A stretch of DNA of 64,000 bases from Elysia crispata (Eukaryota > Mollusca > Gastropoda > Plakobranchidae): assembly GCA_033675545.1 (NCBI GenBank), contig JAWDGP010003976.1, positions 5,001 through 69,000 of the forward strand. The letters are read 5' to 3'. The stretch's first letter is position 1. The number at the start of each line of letters is the position of its first letter. Made by a program: the position numbers and the translations under genes. Below are positions 1 through 13,659 of this stretch, one piece after another. The notes under the pieces are model-generated. The model was not told where the DNA came from and ran no database searches. It worked only from the letters and a program-made list of their open reading frames with translations.

Positions 1-39
1 CCTCTCCCTTCTCTTCTCCTGTTCCTCCTCATCCTCGTC

Positions 40-320
40 TTTGTCGTTGTCGTCGTCGTCGTCGTCGTCGTCGTCGTCCTCCTCCTCCTCCTTCTCCCTC
101 TCCTTCTCCTCCTTCTCCTTCTCCTTCCCCTTCTCCTTCTCCTTCTCCTTCTCCTTCTTCTTCTTCTTCTTCTTCTTCTTCTTCTTCTTCTTCTTCTTCT
201 TCTTCTTCTTCTTCTTCTTCTTCTTCTTCTTCTTCTTCTTCTTCTTCTTCTTCTTCTTCTTCTTCTTCTTCTTCTTCTTCTTCTTCTTCTTCTTCTCCTC
301 CTCCTCCTTCTTCTTCTTTT
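40..320. repeat. Compound (GTC)n/(TCC)n/(TTC)n microsatellite
   Basis: A GTC run (about 42-77) grades into TCC/TTCTCC repeats and then a pure TTC run (about 153-295). The strand is almost entirely pyrimidine from 78 onwards. The matching tract in copy B is at 35925-36153. The apparent long open frames here are poly-Ser/Phe/Glu artefacts. Confidence 0.95.
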
Positions 321-890
321 TCGATTTTCAATCATTTCTTATCAAAATCTCTCTCCCTTATTCTCTAATCACTCTTCCTTCTTTCTTGCCTGCAATTAAT
401 TCTTTCCATATGTATTCTTTGTCACTTTTTATATTTTTCTTGTATAAACTCATAATTTTTTATATCACAATCTCTTTTCATAAATCTTCCATTTAATTTT
501 GTTTATTTCGGACTATGACACCAAGTTTTATAGTTATAGTTATCTTCTAATACTCTATTCCTCTTGCTTGCAAATTAATGATTTTCCATCATGGTTTCTA
601 CTGTATCAACATCTTCTTAATCTCCACTCTATTTTTGTCTTTTGTAATATTTATAAAAGCTCACGTCCTACACCTCTTTAGAACATTTCACATAAATCAT
701 ACACGCTATCATTGGAGATACTGTTTTGAATTGAAACTATAAAAGGTATTTAGAGGCAGAAAGGGAAAGATGGTGACAATCAGAATGTGCAGAATCGTCG
801 TTTGCATCTCTGTTTGCTGACAGCAGTATTATTTATGATCATGACTTTTGAGTTTTGTCTTAATTATATATTTGGAAATACAAACTTTGG
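321..890. other. AT-rich non-coding stretch, conserved in copy B
   Basis: This stretch aligns with 36154-36683. I found no convincing exon on either strand. It would contain the 3' UTR of the minus-strand secreted-protein gene if that gene ends at 891. If the GTAAAG donor at 924-929 is used, further exons would have to lie here or off the window. I see no clear minus-strand AATAAA. Confidence 0.4.
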
Positions 891-3040
<2,150 letters not shown>

Positions 3041-4236
3041 CTGCAAGAGGAATTAAAAGTGTTTTAATGTGACTTTTGGACGTTTGAATTGAAAATGGTG
3101 CATTAGATATGCATAACTTTTCTATATTATGTGCGTAAAAGCTTTCGTTTCACCGTAAATGTATGAAGTCTTCACGCCTGATAGTTCCAATCAAAGACAC
3201 CAAGTATAAAATAAATTCACATGTCTTGTATAAGTAGTAATAGTCGAATAAATAGTGAAACAAAGTAAAATCTCGAAACGACATTGTAGACTTTCGATTC
3301 AATCTAATGTGTCGTGTTGAACCTCTCAGCGATAAAGTTGTAATCAAGGCTAAGTATCTAACTTTTTCCTATATTACGTAGATCCTCGTTAGTTTTCTGA
3401 CAGTGCCTTTGGCTTTGTTGTTTTTTTTTTTTTTTCAATACAATAGAAAATAAACCTGAATTTAACTTTTAACTACTTATTTAAGCATAATCATATCTTC
3501 ATTAACTCTTTTTCCTCCGGAGCATGATCGTAGGTAACACGTTTTATAATTACGGAGCCTGCAGGTCTAAAACTTATTATTAGGCTTCCTTCGCAGGAGC
3601 GTTCTGTTTGTAACAGAAAATACTCCCCTTTGATAAATCTAACCCCATTGTTTCTCTCCTTAAATACTAAGACGTTTGTTATTCTTAGCCCATTTTACCA
3701 TTGCGGTTATTTTTCCTGCTGAACTGCGGTCTGCATGATCTATGAATCAGAGCACATGACATACTTAACACCTTCATGCTGTGGCGTACTTTGTCATCCT
3801 GCAGTTGCGCTCGATGCTAAACATATTCTAAGCAAAAAATACCCAGCTCTATGTTTATAATAGTTCATTACCTAAAACTTCGCAAAACTGATGTCATTTT
3901 ATGTTAGAAGTCCGGTATTGTGTACTAATTTAAAAGCTACTTATAATTACTCTCCTCAAACACGAGCATGGCGAAGCTCCAGCAACAGGAAATATGTAGA
4001 AACTGATTTTTTTTTTTTTTTGCGTCCATCCTTGTTTAGAACTGTTTAAACGGTGACATTAAAATGAAGCTTTATTTGACTAGATGCCTTTCCATAATTT
4101 GATCATCAACACTACTAGATAATAAACCCAGGCATCGTGAACAGTAATCTTTCAATCAAATAAAAGAATGACTATGAGTAAGAGCGAAACAAAATCAATT
4201 AAACTATCGAAACTTCAGAATAATGATACGGCCCAC

Positions 4237-4305
4237 CTTTGCAAGTTGAATAGGACGAAATCCACCAGCGCCTGTTGAGTTTCAAATCTGTTGAATTCCC
4301 AGGGA
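4237..4305 (-). other. Candidate non-coding first exon, copy A
   Basis: On the minus strand, sequence about 30 bp downstream of the TATA box runs to a GCAAAG/GTGGGC donor whose exon side ends at 4237. The same arrangement with the same donor occurs in copy B (ends 39856). The next acceptor is the one directly in front of the ATG at 3040, so this exon would be pure 5' UTR. The exact start is inferred from TATA spacing. Confidence 0.55.
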
Positions 4306-4330
4306 TGAGGCGCAACTGTGCAGTGAGTCG

Positions 4331-4340
4331 CCTTATATAA
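4331..4340 (-). promoter_or_regulatory. TATA box of secreted-protein gene, copy A
   Basis: The minus strand reads TTATATAAGG. Copy B has TTATATAAAG at the equivalent place (39921-39930). Both lie just upstream of the shared candidate 5' exon, so transcription should start near 4300-4310. Confidence 0.6.
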
Positions 4341-5427
4341 CAACACTATACTATGCTCCTTTCTTTTCTTTCATTTTTTTTTTAAACTGCTGTGTCAGAA
4401 CTGAGCAATGACCGCGTGCTAGGCGACTCATGTGTTTTCTTATCACTCTCTGATCTTATCACATATTGCTTCAGGGCCGGGATTTAAAAAAAAATTATAC
4501 TAACGAAGATTCATTGATCAACACTGATCCCCTCGCAAATCTTCCCGTTTTTTTGTCATAATAATTTTATTTCTGATTTTTTAATTAAAAAATGAAAAAT
4601 GTACAGGCACTCTTCCCCTGAGATTTACAAAACACTTAATTATAATTGATCTTGCCCTTTAAATTTCATCTTTGCGACAGGAATTTAAAAAGTATGCCTT
4701 GATGAATTTCCCAATTTCACAAAAAAGAAAATAAAAGAGAAATTTGTTATCTATGCGAGACATAGCTGAAAAATATACCACAGCGCTCTATTCTATATAT
4801 TGCAATCCAAACACACAGAATACGTAGAGTCTTTGATATGCATCAAGTTCGGTTACGCTTGTTTATGTTTAAAGCCCTGCAATTTTTATACGGTGGTTTC
4901 TTGTCTGAGTTAGACTAGCTACAAATATGTGCTTGCATTGCTTTGATTCAGATATTAATTTGCGAGTATGAAAACTGTTTCAATCAAAATTTAGTTGCGT
5001 AAAGCTTACTCGAAGAACTTACATATTTTTTTCTTGTTCTAATGACTTTCTTGGGGGTCATTGGGTGCTTTTGATGTGGATTTGAATTCAATTTTTGTCT
5101 GATTCCTGACAGAATACTGCTACAGTGCTTTAGTGGTACAAGTAGCGACATGCAAATACCTTACCGCTACTCTATCAGAGAAGGAATAAAACCATCTTCT
5201 GCAAAATCATATATGACTACATGTTCCTCCAAACCGTCTTTTTTGTGAATTTATTACATGTAATTTGATTTAGTTGCTGGAACACAAAGTCGATCAATGT
5301 TACGAACTTTTTTATGAAAAAATCAGATGAAATGGATCTAGGTGTCAAATCCATGCAAGTCTGTTAACTAAGCAAACTGTGCGATCCCCCAAAAAGGGGA
5401 GGGAGTCGAAAAGGGGGAAGGGGGGCA

Positions 5428-5655
<228 letters not shown>

Positions 5656-5936
5656 TATACTAAGCAAGTTAGATTTAACTGACGAATAATAAAGAGAAAA
5701 AGATGGGAAGACAACACAGATTGGACAGAGAAGGCGTTGAGTGACAATCTGAGGAGGGTGGAGGACCATGAGAAAGAGCGTTAACGGGTAAAGTGATGTT
5801 CCTACGGTCGCCCGACCACGGGATTATGATTGGTTCATGATGATAATGATTTCGGAAGTCTGTAACAAAAAGTGTCAGCCATTATGGTCTTTTTTTTACC
5901 CCTCACAAACTACATCATACAATAATTACAAGATAA

Positions 5937-6221
5937 AAGCACAAGGCATACAGATCTAGTTATCGTAGCTTAGGTTCTGATACTGGCTTTACAATCATGG
6001 TTTACAGCGACGGCGTTCGCAGAGTGCAAAGTATTCTTCCTCAGATAGAACATAGTTTACCAATTACATTCAATGTGTTGGCTGGTCAGGGTGTTCCCAC
6101 GAGTATACAAGAGATACTAGATTATACCCTTTCCTATTGTACTTTACTCCCAGGTTTAAAAAAAAATCAACAGATTGCGTATTTTGTGAGAAGCTCAATC
6201 AGTGTACTGAACGTGTTCTAA
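5937..6221 (+). other. Open frame conserved between copies A and B
   Basis: The frame is open from 5937. From the ATG at 5997 it begins MVYSDGVRRVQSILPQIE. Copy B keeps the frame at 41397-41579, with a 9-bp in-frame difference near residues 8-10 and a different tail after a poly(A) run (KK). A candidate acceptor (cgtagcttag) lies at 5972. There is no good donor; the best is CAG/GTTTAA near 6153. It could be an exon of an unknown plus-strand gene or chance conservation in a young duplication. The third copy (31820 on) has a stop straight after the equivalent ATG-Val. Confidence 0.3.
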
Positions 6222-6394
6222 AACATCTTACTTCTTTGTCTGTCCGTGGCGTGTAAACAAACGTGATAATAGACAGACCATTGCTAAAGTTCTTCTTTGC
6301 TCGGTCAACATTGTGGCAGAAAGAATGGTTTCAAAAGCACCTAGTGTTATGGCAAACTACAGTTGAAGGTGATTATGAATATAAAAAGGGATAA

Positions 6395-6492
6395 AAAGAA
6401 GAGAGAGAGAGATAGATAGATAGAGAGAGAGAGAGAAAGAGAAAGAAAGAGAGAGAGAAAGAGAAAGAAAGAGAGAGAAAGATAGAGAGAAC
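6395..6492. repeat. GA/GATA-rich simple sequence
   Basis: Imperfect GAGA, GATA and GAAA repeats. Copy B has a longer pure (GA)n at the same place (41801-41881). Confidence 0.9.
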
Positions 6493-7380
6493 ACTTTATC
6501 TGCAATTTATACTTCAAAAAACATAGTTATGTTTACAAAGGTGACCTGTTGTAACTAAATATCTTGTGTCCTAAATTATTCAACATTGAAACAGGTTTTC
6601 GGAAAAGACAGATAAGTTATTCGAATCACTATTTACAAGAAATTGCCTAATTACCTCACTTCCTGATCGAGTTTTTACAACCCGAGTTCCTCTGATAAGG
6701 CGATTGACGTGTGTAAAGGGATAATTACTAAGCAAAATTTTGAAAAAATTAAGAAAATAAAATTAACAAATATTAATTATTAAGTAAATAGAACTTTATT
6801 CTTTTTTTTTTCCTTGAGAGGAATAGTTGGATAAGAACGTTGTTTGAAAAGTTCTATAGAATCCCCCCCCCCCCCCCCTTTTTTTTCCTTAAAAAAAAAC
6901 CAAAACAAAACAAAAAACAAAAATCTAATAAGCGTCTCCTTAAAATAATGACGTTGTTATATACAAAATGATAGGTCGGGACGAAAAAAGGAACTTACAT
7001 TCAGGTTACTATTTCGCTAGACTTCAAAGTTGGTACTGTATATATAGTATAGTAACACTGAACAAGTTTATTCAACAGTTCCACTTTATGTAACAAAGCT
7101 CAACTGATGAGTCATGCACCTTTACTAGTTGATAATATATGTAGGTTACTTACACTTATAGTGCTTTTAAAGTGGATATATGGTTGAAAATCATAAACTT
7201 ACTGACTTTTCAACAAAATCAAGTATTTCAAAACATCCACATTATGGTTGCTCTAACAGACAGCGCTGTTGTTTAAAACTAAATAATACATAACTACAAT
7301 ACCCCCATCCTCCTCTCCCCTCACCCACCAAAAAAAAAAAAAAAAGTCTGAATTTTGTCTTGTCTGATTCTTTCGCTCTA

Positions 7381-7395
7381 GCACACACACACATA

Positions 7396-7473
<78 letters not shown>

Positions 7474-7547
7474 TTTTCTTTTCTTTTTCCTCTCCCCTAT
7501 CCTGCCCCCCCATCCATTCTTTTCATATCTTTCAATATTTCAATACA

Positions 7548-7643
<96 letters not shown>
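7381..7643. repeat. Two (TC)n tracts with a (TGTC)n block
   Basis: (AC)n at 7381-7397 leads into (TC)n to about 7470. After an 80-bp spacer, TGTC repeats (7551-7587) lead into (TC)n to about 7643. Copy B has one 175-bp pure (TC)n at 42838-43011. Confidence 0.95.
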
Positions 7644-7645
<2 letters not shown>

Positions 7646-7839
7646 TTTCTTTATTTCTATCTGGTTCTATCTTTGAGCTGCATGTGCGTAATGCGTGTTC
7701 AACATATTTTTTTTTTTTTTTTTGTTCTCTCACACATAACACATACATTAATTTAAATAGTACAGAATACATTTACATGAAAAAGATCATATGACAACCG
7801 ACCAGATGTTTGAAAAACAAGCCCTTAATTTTCGTAAAA

Positions 7840-8900
7840 CTGAAAATGATGTGTAGTTTACTCACCATAGCACTACTCTATCTGCCGATGGTATGTATGT
7901 TAATTTCACCTTGCAAGGATGCAACCCAAAAATCTATCAAACCCCTCTTTGGGCCGCGTTTCATTATAACAGTTAAAAATTATTTCTTGACTTTGCAATT
8001 AAAGGTAAGAATGAGCGCCTTTTTCTATCTTCTACTACGGAACAACATACAGTGATAGCAAACTAGTTATTACCTTTGACATAAGAGCTTTTTCAACGTA
8101 AGCTTTTGGCGCTATTGAAAGGAAATGACAGGGAAAAGGTAACATTCTTCTGATGACAAAATGCACAAAAAGTCCTGAGAAAATCTCGATAGATCATAGA
8201 TAACGCTGTAGCTTATACAAAACACTGCAGGTAAAAAACGATGATTGTATTAAGATATTATGCCTGAAGCAGACAATAAATAACGATAAATAACAATTAA
8301 CATTGCAGATAATACCAGACACTGCTGATACTCAATAATGACCGTGTTCTACATTAACATGCCTGCGGCTGACACTACACAGCTACTCAACATTCTTCTT
8401 AAGTATACCATTAAACAACAAAATTAATGTATTCAACAGCACCACTAACTAGAGCAAGTGATGTAGACAGATAAGGGTGGTAGATGCTGGTATTTAATGA
8501 GAATAGTAGAGAACTGATATTAAAAAAAAAGCAACAACAAACAACATTGAAACATTTGCACAGACAAATCATATCGAAGACGAAACGGAGATCCGAGCCG
8601 ACAGAGGATGAGTTTGAGGTCTCGTATTTTCAAAAACTCGCTGCTTGACAATAGCTCATGATAATTATGTTGAAAAAAATAACAACTTCATATCACTTCA
8701 AGTAGGCTTGTTATGCCAAACAAACCAATAAAAAGATAATCAGTTCTCGCTCTAGGTTGCTAATCATTAAAACGTTGATAATACACGTATTAAATGCCGT
8801 GAAGGCAACAGGAGGTTTCTGATTAAAATAACTGAAAACGCATTTGCATATATGTGTTTTTTTTTTTTTTAGAAAAGCCTTCTTTTTCAAAGTATCGATG
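7840..8900. other. Right arm of copy A, no supported gene
   Basis: This aligns with 43200-44235. The conserved piece 7861-7960 has a consensus-like minus-strand GTGAGT donor at about 7860-7865 in both copies. I could not build an exon with an open frame that holds in both. Another conserved block at 8580-8640 reads as a short Ser-rich minus-strand frame in both copies but has mixed substitutions. Confidence 0.4.
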
Positions 8901-8910
8901 TCTTTGAAGA

Positions 8911-9133
8911 GAATTTCAAGCGCGGAGTGATAGCATGCCCTTTAAGTGATAAGAAATGGAAGAAAGGTTAGGAGAAAGTCAGAAGGAAAGGAGAAGACGG
9001 CGACAGAAGGTAGGGATGGGTGAAAAAATTAGGCGAGAGCGGGAAAAAGAAAAAAGAGGCTAAATAGAGTACGGGTAAAATACTTGTAGAGAGAGAGAAA
9101 AGGGTGGGGAAAAGGGGGGGGGGGGAGAGAGAG

Positions 9134-9164
<31 letters not shown>

Positions 9165-9165
9165 T
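8911..9165. repeat. Fragment of another duplication unit
   Basis: From TTTCAAGCGCGGAGTGAT onwards this segment matches 32190-32470, including the GA-rich region and a following (TA)-rich or GATA stretch. It begins exactly where the copy A to copy B homology stops. It therefore marks a rearranged unit boundary. (AT)n lies at 9134-9160. Confidence 0.7.
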
Positions 9166-9940
9166 TCTGCTTTAGTTTTTTTATTGTAGATTTTTTATGA
9201 TCTATAAATCACATAAATGCTAAACAGACCAAATTCTCCAGCCTACAGGTTGAACTCAGGCTCCTTGAACTTTCACTAACTCACCCCAACCCTCTTCTTC
9301 TCTCCTTCACCCTTAGAAATACCTATCGACTGAAAAAAACAAACAAAAACAAAATAAAAACAAAGCAAACAAACAAGAAAAACAACAACAAAACAAAACT
9401 AAAAAAAAAATACAAAAAATACACGTATCTCGCCAGTTTCTTCTCATGGCACACTCCCTTAAAATATTGATTCTAAGTCTATATATGTATATACTCTCCC
9501 CTCTATTTTTCTTCTTTAAGACAGAGTCAGAGAGAAGGAAGAGGGAGACAGAGACATATAGAGACACACAGAGAGGTAAACAGAGAGACTGAGACATTCA
9601 TAGGCAATCTTAGTAGAAAAACATTTATTTTAGTGAAACAACTGGATTCAGTCAAAACATGGAAGATAAACATTTATTACAGAGAAAAAATTATGATTAC
9701 TTACATCTGTTATTCTACAAAGGCATATATTTCAATTTCAATTCACGTTTAATGGAAAAAAAAAAAGAAACGTGTTGTCATTTTATATATTTTTAATAAT
9801 ATATCGTTGGTCAGCTTCCATGCCATCTTTCCGATCACTAACAAGGTATACAGAATTAAAAAAAGAAACGAAAGAGGAAATGTCGCAAACGGGAGACAAC
9901 ATGCGCATTGTCAAAACAAAACTAAACACCAAAACTGATC
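9166..9940. other. No gene seen
   Basis: AT-rich sequence with A-rich simple stretches (9330-9420) and purine-rich GAGA/GACA (9520-9600). I see no supportable exon. Confidence 0.4.
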
Positions 9941-10038
9941 CGTAATTGCCGTAAAGCCTCCAACTGTGGTCAAGGCTAGAGGGACCAGACTTCTGGTCCG
10001 GGGAGACACTTTGGCAATAAAAGAATATTACATTTACA

Positions 10039-10185
10039 ATGCCGAAGAGAAAAAGAGGATTTGGACTGGGCCGTTTAACACCACAGGCCCAGAGGAAAAG
10101 ATTTAAGAGGATCAGAGGTGATGATGGAGGAAACGACACTGATCTCAATGGTGTTCGTTATGTCGTTTCTTTCGGTCTTAGTTAA
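10039..10185 (+). pseudogene. Helitron protein N-terminus, copy 1
   Basis: This is a basic N-terminus starting MPKRKRGFGLGRLTPQ, matching the better-preserved start at 12351. The frame closes after about 48 codons, with no helicase-like region following in frame. Family assignment comes only from its match to the second copy, which sits in front of recognisable Helitron protein pieces. Confidence 0.5.
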
Positions 10186-10280
10186 AGGGAGTAAAAGCAT
10201 CTAGCACTCTTGCCTAGATCGAATAGAAAGATTTCAAAGCTCTGAGATAAATATTGATTGCAAGATTTCATCAATTGTTT

Positions 10281-10482
10281 GGAAAGAGTTCCTTTTAGGT
10301 ACGGACGGTTTTTTACGCCCGGAGAAGGGGAATAAGTTAGATAAGAGACAGCTGAAATAAATTAATTTTTCTTCTTTGTGTAACCCCAAGCAAAAACCAA
10401 GCCCAATCTTTTTCTATGGTCCCGATCAAACGAAGCCCTCTTTGGTGTGTAAATTAGTACGTACCTAAAAGGAACTCTTTCC
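10281..10482. mobile_element. 202-bp MITE with perfect TIRs and 8-bp TSD
   Basis: The ends are 23-bp perfect inverted repeats. The left one begins GGAAAGAGTTCCTTTTAGGT and the right one is its complement, ending at 10482. The element is flanked by the direct repeat AATTGTTT at 10273-10280 and 10483-10490. The interior has no coding capacity. An 8-bp duplication fits hAT or Merlin superfamilies; TIRs beginning GG lean towards Merlin, which is inference. The paralogous Helitron copy at about 11540-11570 lacks the insert, giving an empty site. Confidence 0.85.
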
Positions 10483-10787
10483 AATTGTTTTTGTTAAAAC
10501 GCAATGTAGAATGATCAGTATTATTGCAGTTATGACTGTTATCGGCCCAGCTCATCCTAAGCTTTAAAATTGTATTTTTCTTAATGAATTTGATATGCTG
10601 AACATGAATATGGGCACTCTTTAAGAGTTGTGGTCCCGTTTGTCTGTTCACATTGCAGCCATCATGGATCGAGCTCTAGTTCGAGATCTATAAATTGATC
10701 ATGTCTGTCGACCGTTAAGTAGATTTGGAACGTTTCTAGATTAGATATATAGCCTAGATCTAGATCTATCTAGGTGTATTTTCTTTA

Positions 10788-10825
<38 letters not shown>

Positions 10826-10826
10826 G
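10788..10826. repeat. (TTA)n microsatellite
   Basis: A short ATT/TTA run. Confidence 0.9.
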
Positions 10827-10859
10827 TTAACAAACTAGACCACAATCCTTAACGAGTGC

Positions 10860-11370
10860 CCGAATGTGAAGGTTTTATTCGTTACAAATAAATACTTTTA
10901 AAATATAACTTTTTGTAAGCAATTTTGTGTTGCTCTAAAATCCCATTAATTTACTACAAGTTTCGATTTCGTCAGGAACCATTCAATTGTGAAGCCTGAC
11001 ATGAGGTGGACCGATATCTGCAATTTAACTGAATGATCTACACATTGAATTTTCTTAGATCTAGATTAGATTAGTGGACTACATATTTCCTCGAAATATC
11101 AATCAGAAAGGGAAAATAAGCTTAGTAGGATAAAAGATGTTGCAGTTATCGGCCCAACTCACTGTAATCTTTAAAATTGTATCATTTTTCATGAATTTGA
11201 TATGTTGAACACGAATATGAAGGTTTTATTCGTGGCAAATAAATACTTTTCAAGATATAAGTATTTTTGTGTTGCTATAAAATCCCATTAAACTACAAGT
11301 TTCAAATTTGTCGAGAAACATTCAATTGTGAAGCCTAAGGTTAGTTGGGCCAATATCTACAATTTAACCA
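10860..11370. repeat. Direct repeat pair inside the Helitron region
   Basis: The block 10860-11040 (GAATGTGAAGGTTTTATTCG onward to a ...ATCTGCAATTTAAC end) recurs at 11215-11370 with substitutions and small deletions. A linked upstream block at 10534-10612 recurs at 11136-11219. The spacing is about 350-600 bp. They look like repeated non-coding arms of the same transposon family. Confidence 0.75.
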
Positions 11371-12350
11371 AATTTTCTAAGGCCTTTAGTTTTTTTATGC
11401 TTCTTTTGGGAAAAATTTTTTCAATAGAATTGAAAAAAGCGTCATCTATATCATTGTTTACTTCTGTGTGCTCTTTCTCCGTCACACTGCCTTGCCTATG
11501 AAACAGAATGTTTTCAAAGCTTTGAGATTTAATTTTGATTGCAAGATTTCATCAACTGTATTTGTTTAAATGCATTCCTTATCTAGAAAGATCTACACAT
11601 TTTTCACACTCATGGCAACAAATGTTTCGATAAGCAAAATTTTTTTTGCGATTACTAAATCTAGATCTACTTGATTGTGAAAGGTTTTTTTTTTTGTTTG
11701 TTTTTGTTTTCTTTCTCAAAACATTTTGAAATATTTTGGGATGCAATGTTTTTATTACTCCTTTTAACAAATAATTATATGAAAATAGATTTTCCATTAT
11801 GGTACAGTGTAAAAATTTTTAAAAGTCAAAAAGGGATTTTCGATAACAATTAATTTTTAATACTCTTTGGCTACAAGTGTTTGGAAATCTACACTTTTTT
11901 TTTTGACAAATTTAATGTAGATCCAGAAAAAAAACTTTCTAAGGCCTTTACATTTTTTTTTTTATACTTTTTTGGGATAAATTTGTTCTATAGAATTAAT
12001 TTTTGACTTGAAAACAATTTCAGTTCAAATACAAATTTGATATGAACTTTTGGATGTTGATTTAAAAACATCGAAGATCTAGACAAAATATTCAAAACTC
12101 TAATTTTTTTTTTCACAATTTTTGCAAAAATTAAAGAAAAAGTCCAGCAAGATTTGCTATGGGCTAAATTTTGTATGTGACTGCAACTTTTAAGATTTTA
12201 TCCTTTGGATCTATATTTCTAAAGAAGACCATTTGATGATTTCATCTATACAGCTGATCTAATCAACAAAGAAGTTCATTTAATGATTTTATCAGTACCG
12301 CTGATTAGGGTCTAGATTTTTAACTGCAATAAATATCGTTAAAATTACAA

Positions 12351-13460
12351 TGCCTAAGAGCAAAAGAAGATTTGGACTGGGCTCTTTCACACAACAAGGC
12401 CTAAAGAAAAGATCTGGGATGATGGAGGAAGAGAGTCTCAGTGGAGAGATAAACTTAAACAAGGGTTGCTTAAACAATTGCACCCAGATTTAGTTTATTT
12501 TTTTGCTGATATAGATCTAAGCGTAGATCTAAAACTCTTTGAGCACCTCTTCCTCCATCCTGGAAAAGTTGCTCCTGAAAAATATCCAGGAGTGCCTGAA
12601 ATTCTTCACAAGCTTTTTTTTACGGCATTTCTCCTGAATCTGAGCATTTTTTGGCAAATTTAAAAAAATATAATAGTGCATTTCAATTAGCATCCTTCGG
12701 TTGCAGCGAAGTAACTGTTTCAGGATGGAATCCACAGTTCCGCAATCACGAACAAGTTTGTCATCGCATTGGAGGACTTTTGCCTACTGATAATTCACCA
12801 CAATTTTCAGTAGTATACTTCAACCATGGAAATGAAGAGATCCAAGTGAATGCACGAATGGGTATAGTAGATCTATAGAAGGCCTTCATCAAAATATTGC
12901 GGCAGAAATCCAAAATGAGCTGTACCAGCTTAATTTTTATATACAGGAATTGAAGACAGCATATGAATGTGCATTTCAAAATGGAGTGGAAAATGACAGC
13001 ATCAGCATTCTTGAAAATCAAGGACCTCCAGGAGAACATGCCAAATGATCCTGTTGTCCAACAAGACATCATCTTAAGAGAGTGAGACAACAATCTGAAA
13101 AGAATTTGTGAATTTCATCCGGCCTATGATGCCTTGCAGTATCCCCTCTTTTTTCCAAGAGGAACTCAAGGATGGAGCCTTCAACTTAAATTTTCTCACC
13201 TCAATAAATTAGCAATGCTGCAGTTTTATTGTTACCAGGTTACTCGGCCTGGAAATTACATTTTACTTGCACAACAATTTTTAGTGGATATTTATGCAAA
13301 AAGTGAAAGTGAAAGGCCCTTTTATGTTCGTCGTGAACAGGGCATATTGAGTGCTGACAGTTATGGGGCTTTAACTTAAGAGATGTTTTCACCGCAGACA
13401 GCGGAGATCCTCAAAATGTGGGTCAGCGTGTCAGAAGCAAAAGATCTTTCAAGATAAATT
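12351..13460 (+). pseudogene. Helitron Rep/helicase protein, frameshifted N-terminal part
   Basis: Plus-strand pieces in shifting frames keep the family order. There is a basic start (MPKSKRRFGLG) and then 12651-12878 with FGCSEVTVSGWNP, HRIGGLLP and NARMGI. A piece with LENQGPPGEHAK follows near 13010-13047. Then comes 13090-13379 with FHPAYDALQYPLFFPRG and QFLVDIYAKSESERP, ending NVGQRV near 13415. These match the Helitron helicase-like N-terminal domain (AYDALQYPL..F, FLVD.YAK.E.ER, N.G.RV). There are stops at 12664, 12876, 13045 and 13377. No HUH endonuclease motif or PIF1-type helicase follows. It is non-functional. Confidence 0.75.
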
Positions 13461-13659
13461 GCAATAATTTGCGTAATTATAATTTGAAATTTTAGTTTTG
13501 AGTACCTACTATTATTTTTTTATTCAGTCAGAAAATCAGAGAAATTATATTTGACATGATCCATCCAAAATGGTATTTTCTTAACTTGACCATTATAATC
13601 CATCCTGCCTATCTTCACCATATTGAGTGGAGTCTTCCGTCCAAAGTATGGTAAATAAT

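Larger units (their letters stand above)
3061..5400. other. Upstream and first-intron region of copy A
   Basis: Apart from the promoter and first exon, I see only non-coding sequence that aligns with 38640-40740 of copy B. It has homopolymer T/A runs near 2781-2805, 3419-3436 and 4007-4021. Confidence 0.5.

Noticed and set aside
29..496. Long poly-Glu/Ser/Phe open frames
   Set aside because: They are translations of trinucleotide microsatellites, open in several frames and on both strands, with no conserved flanking residues.
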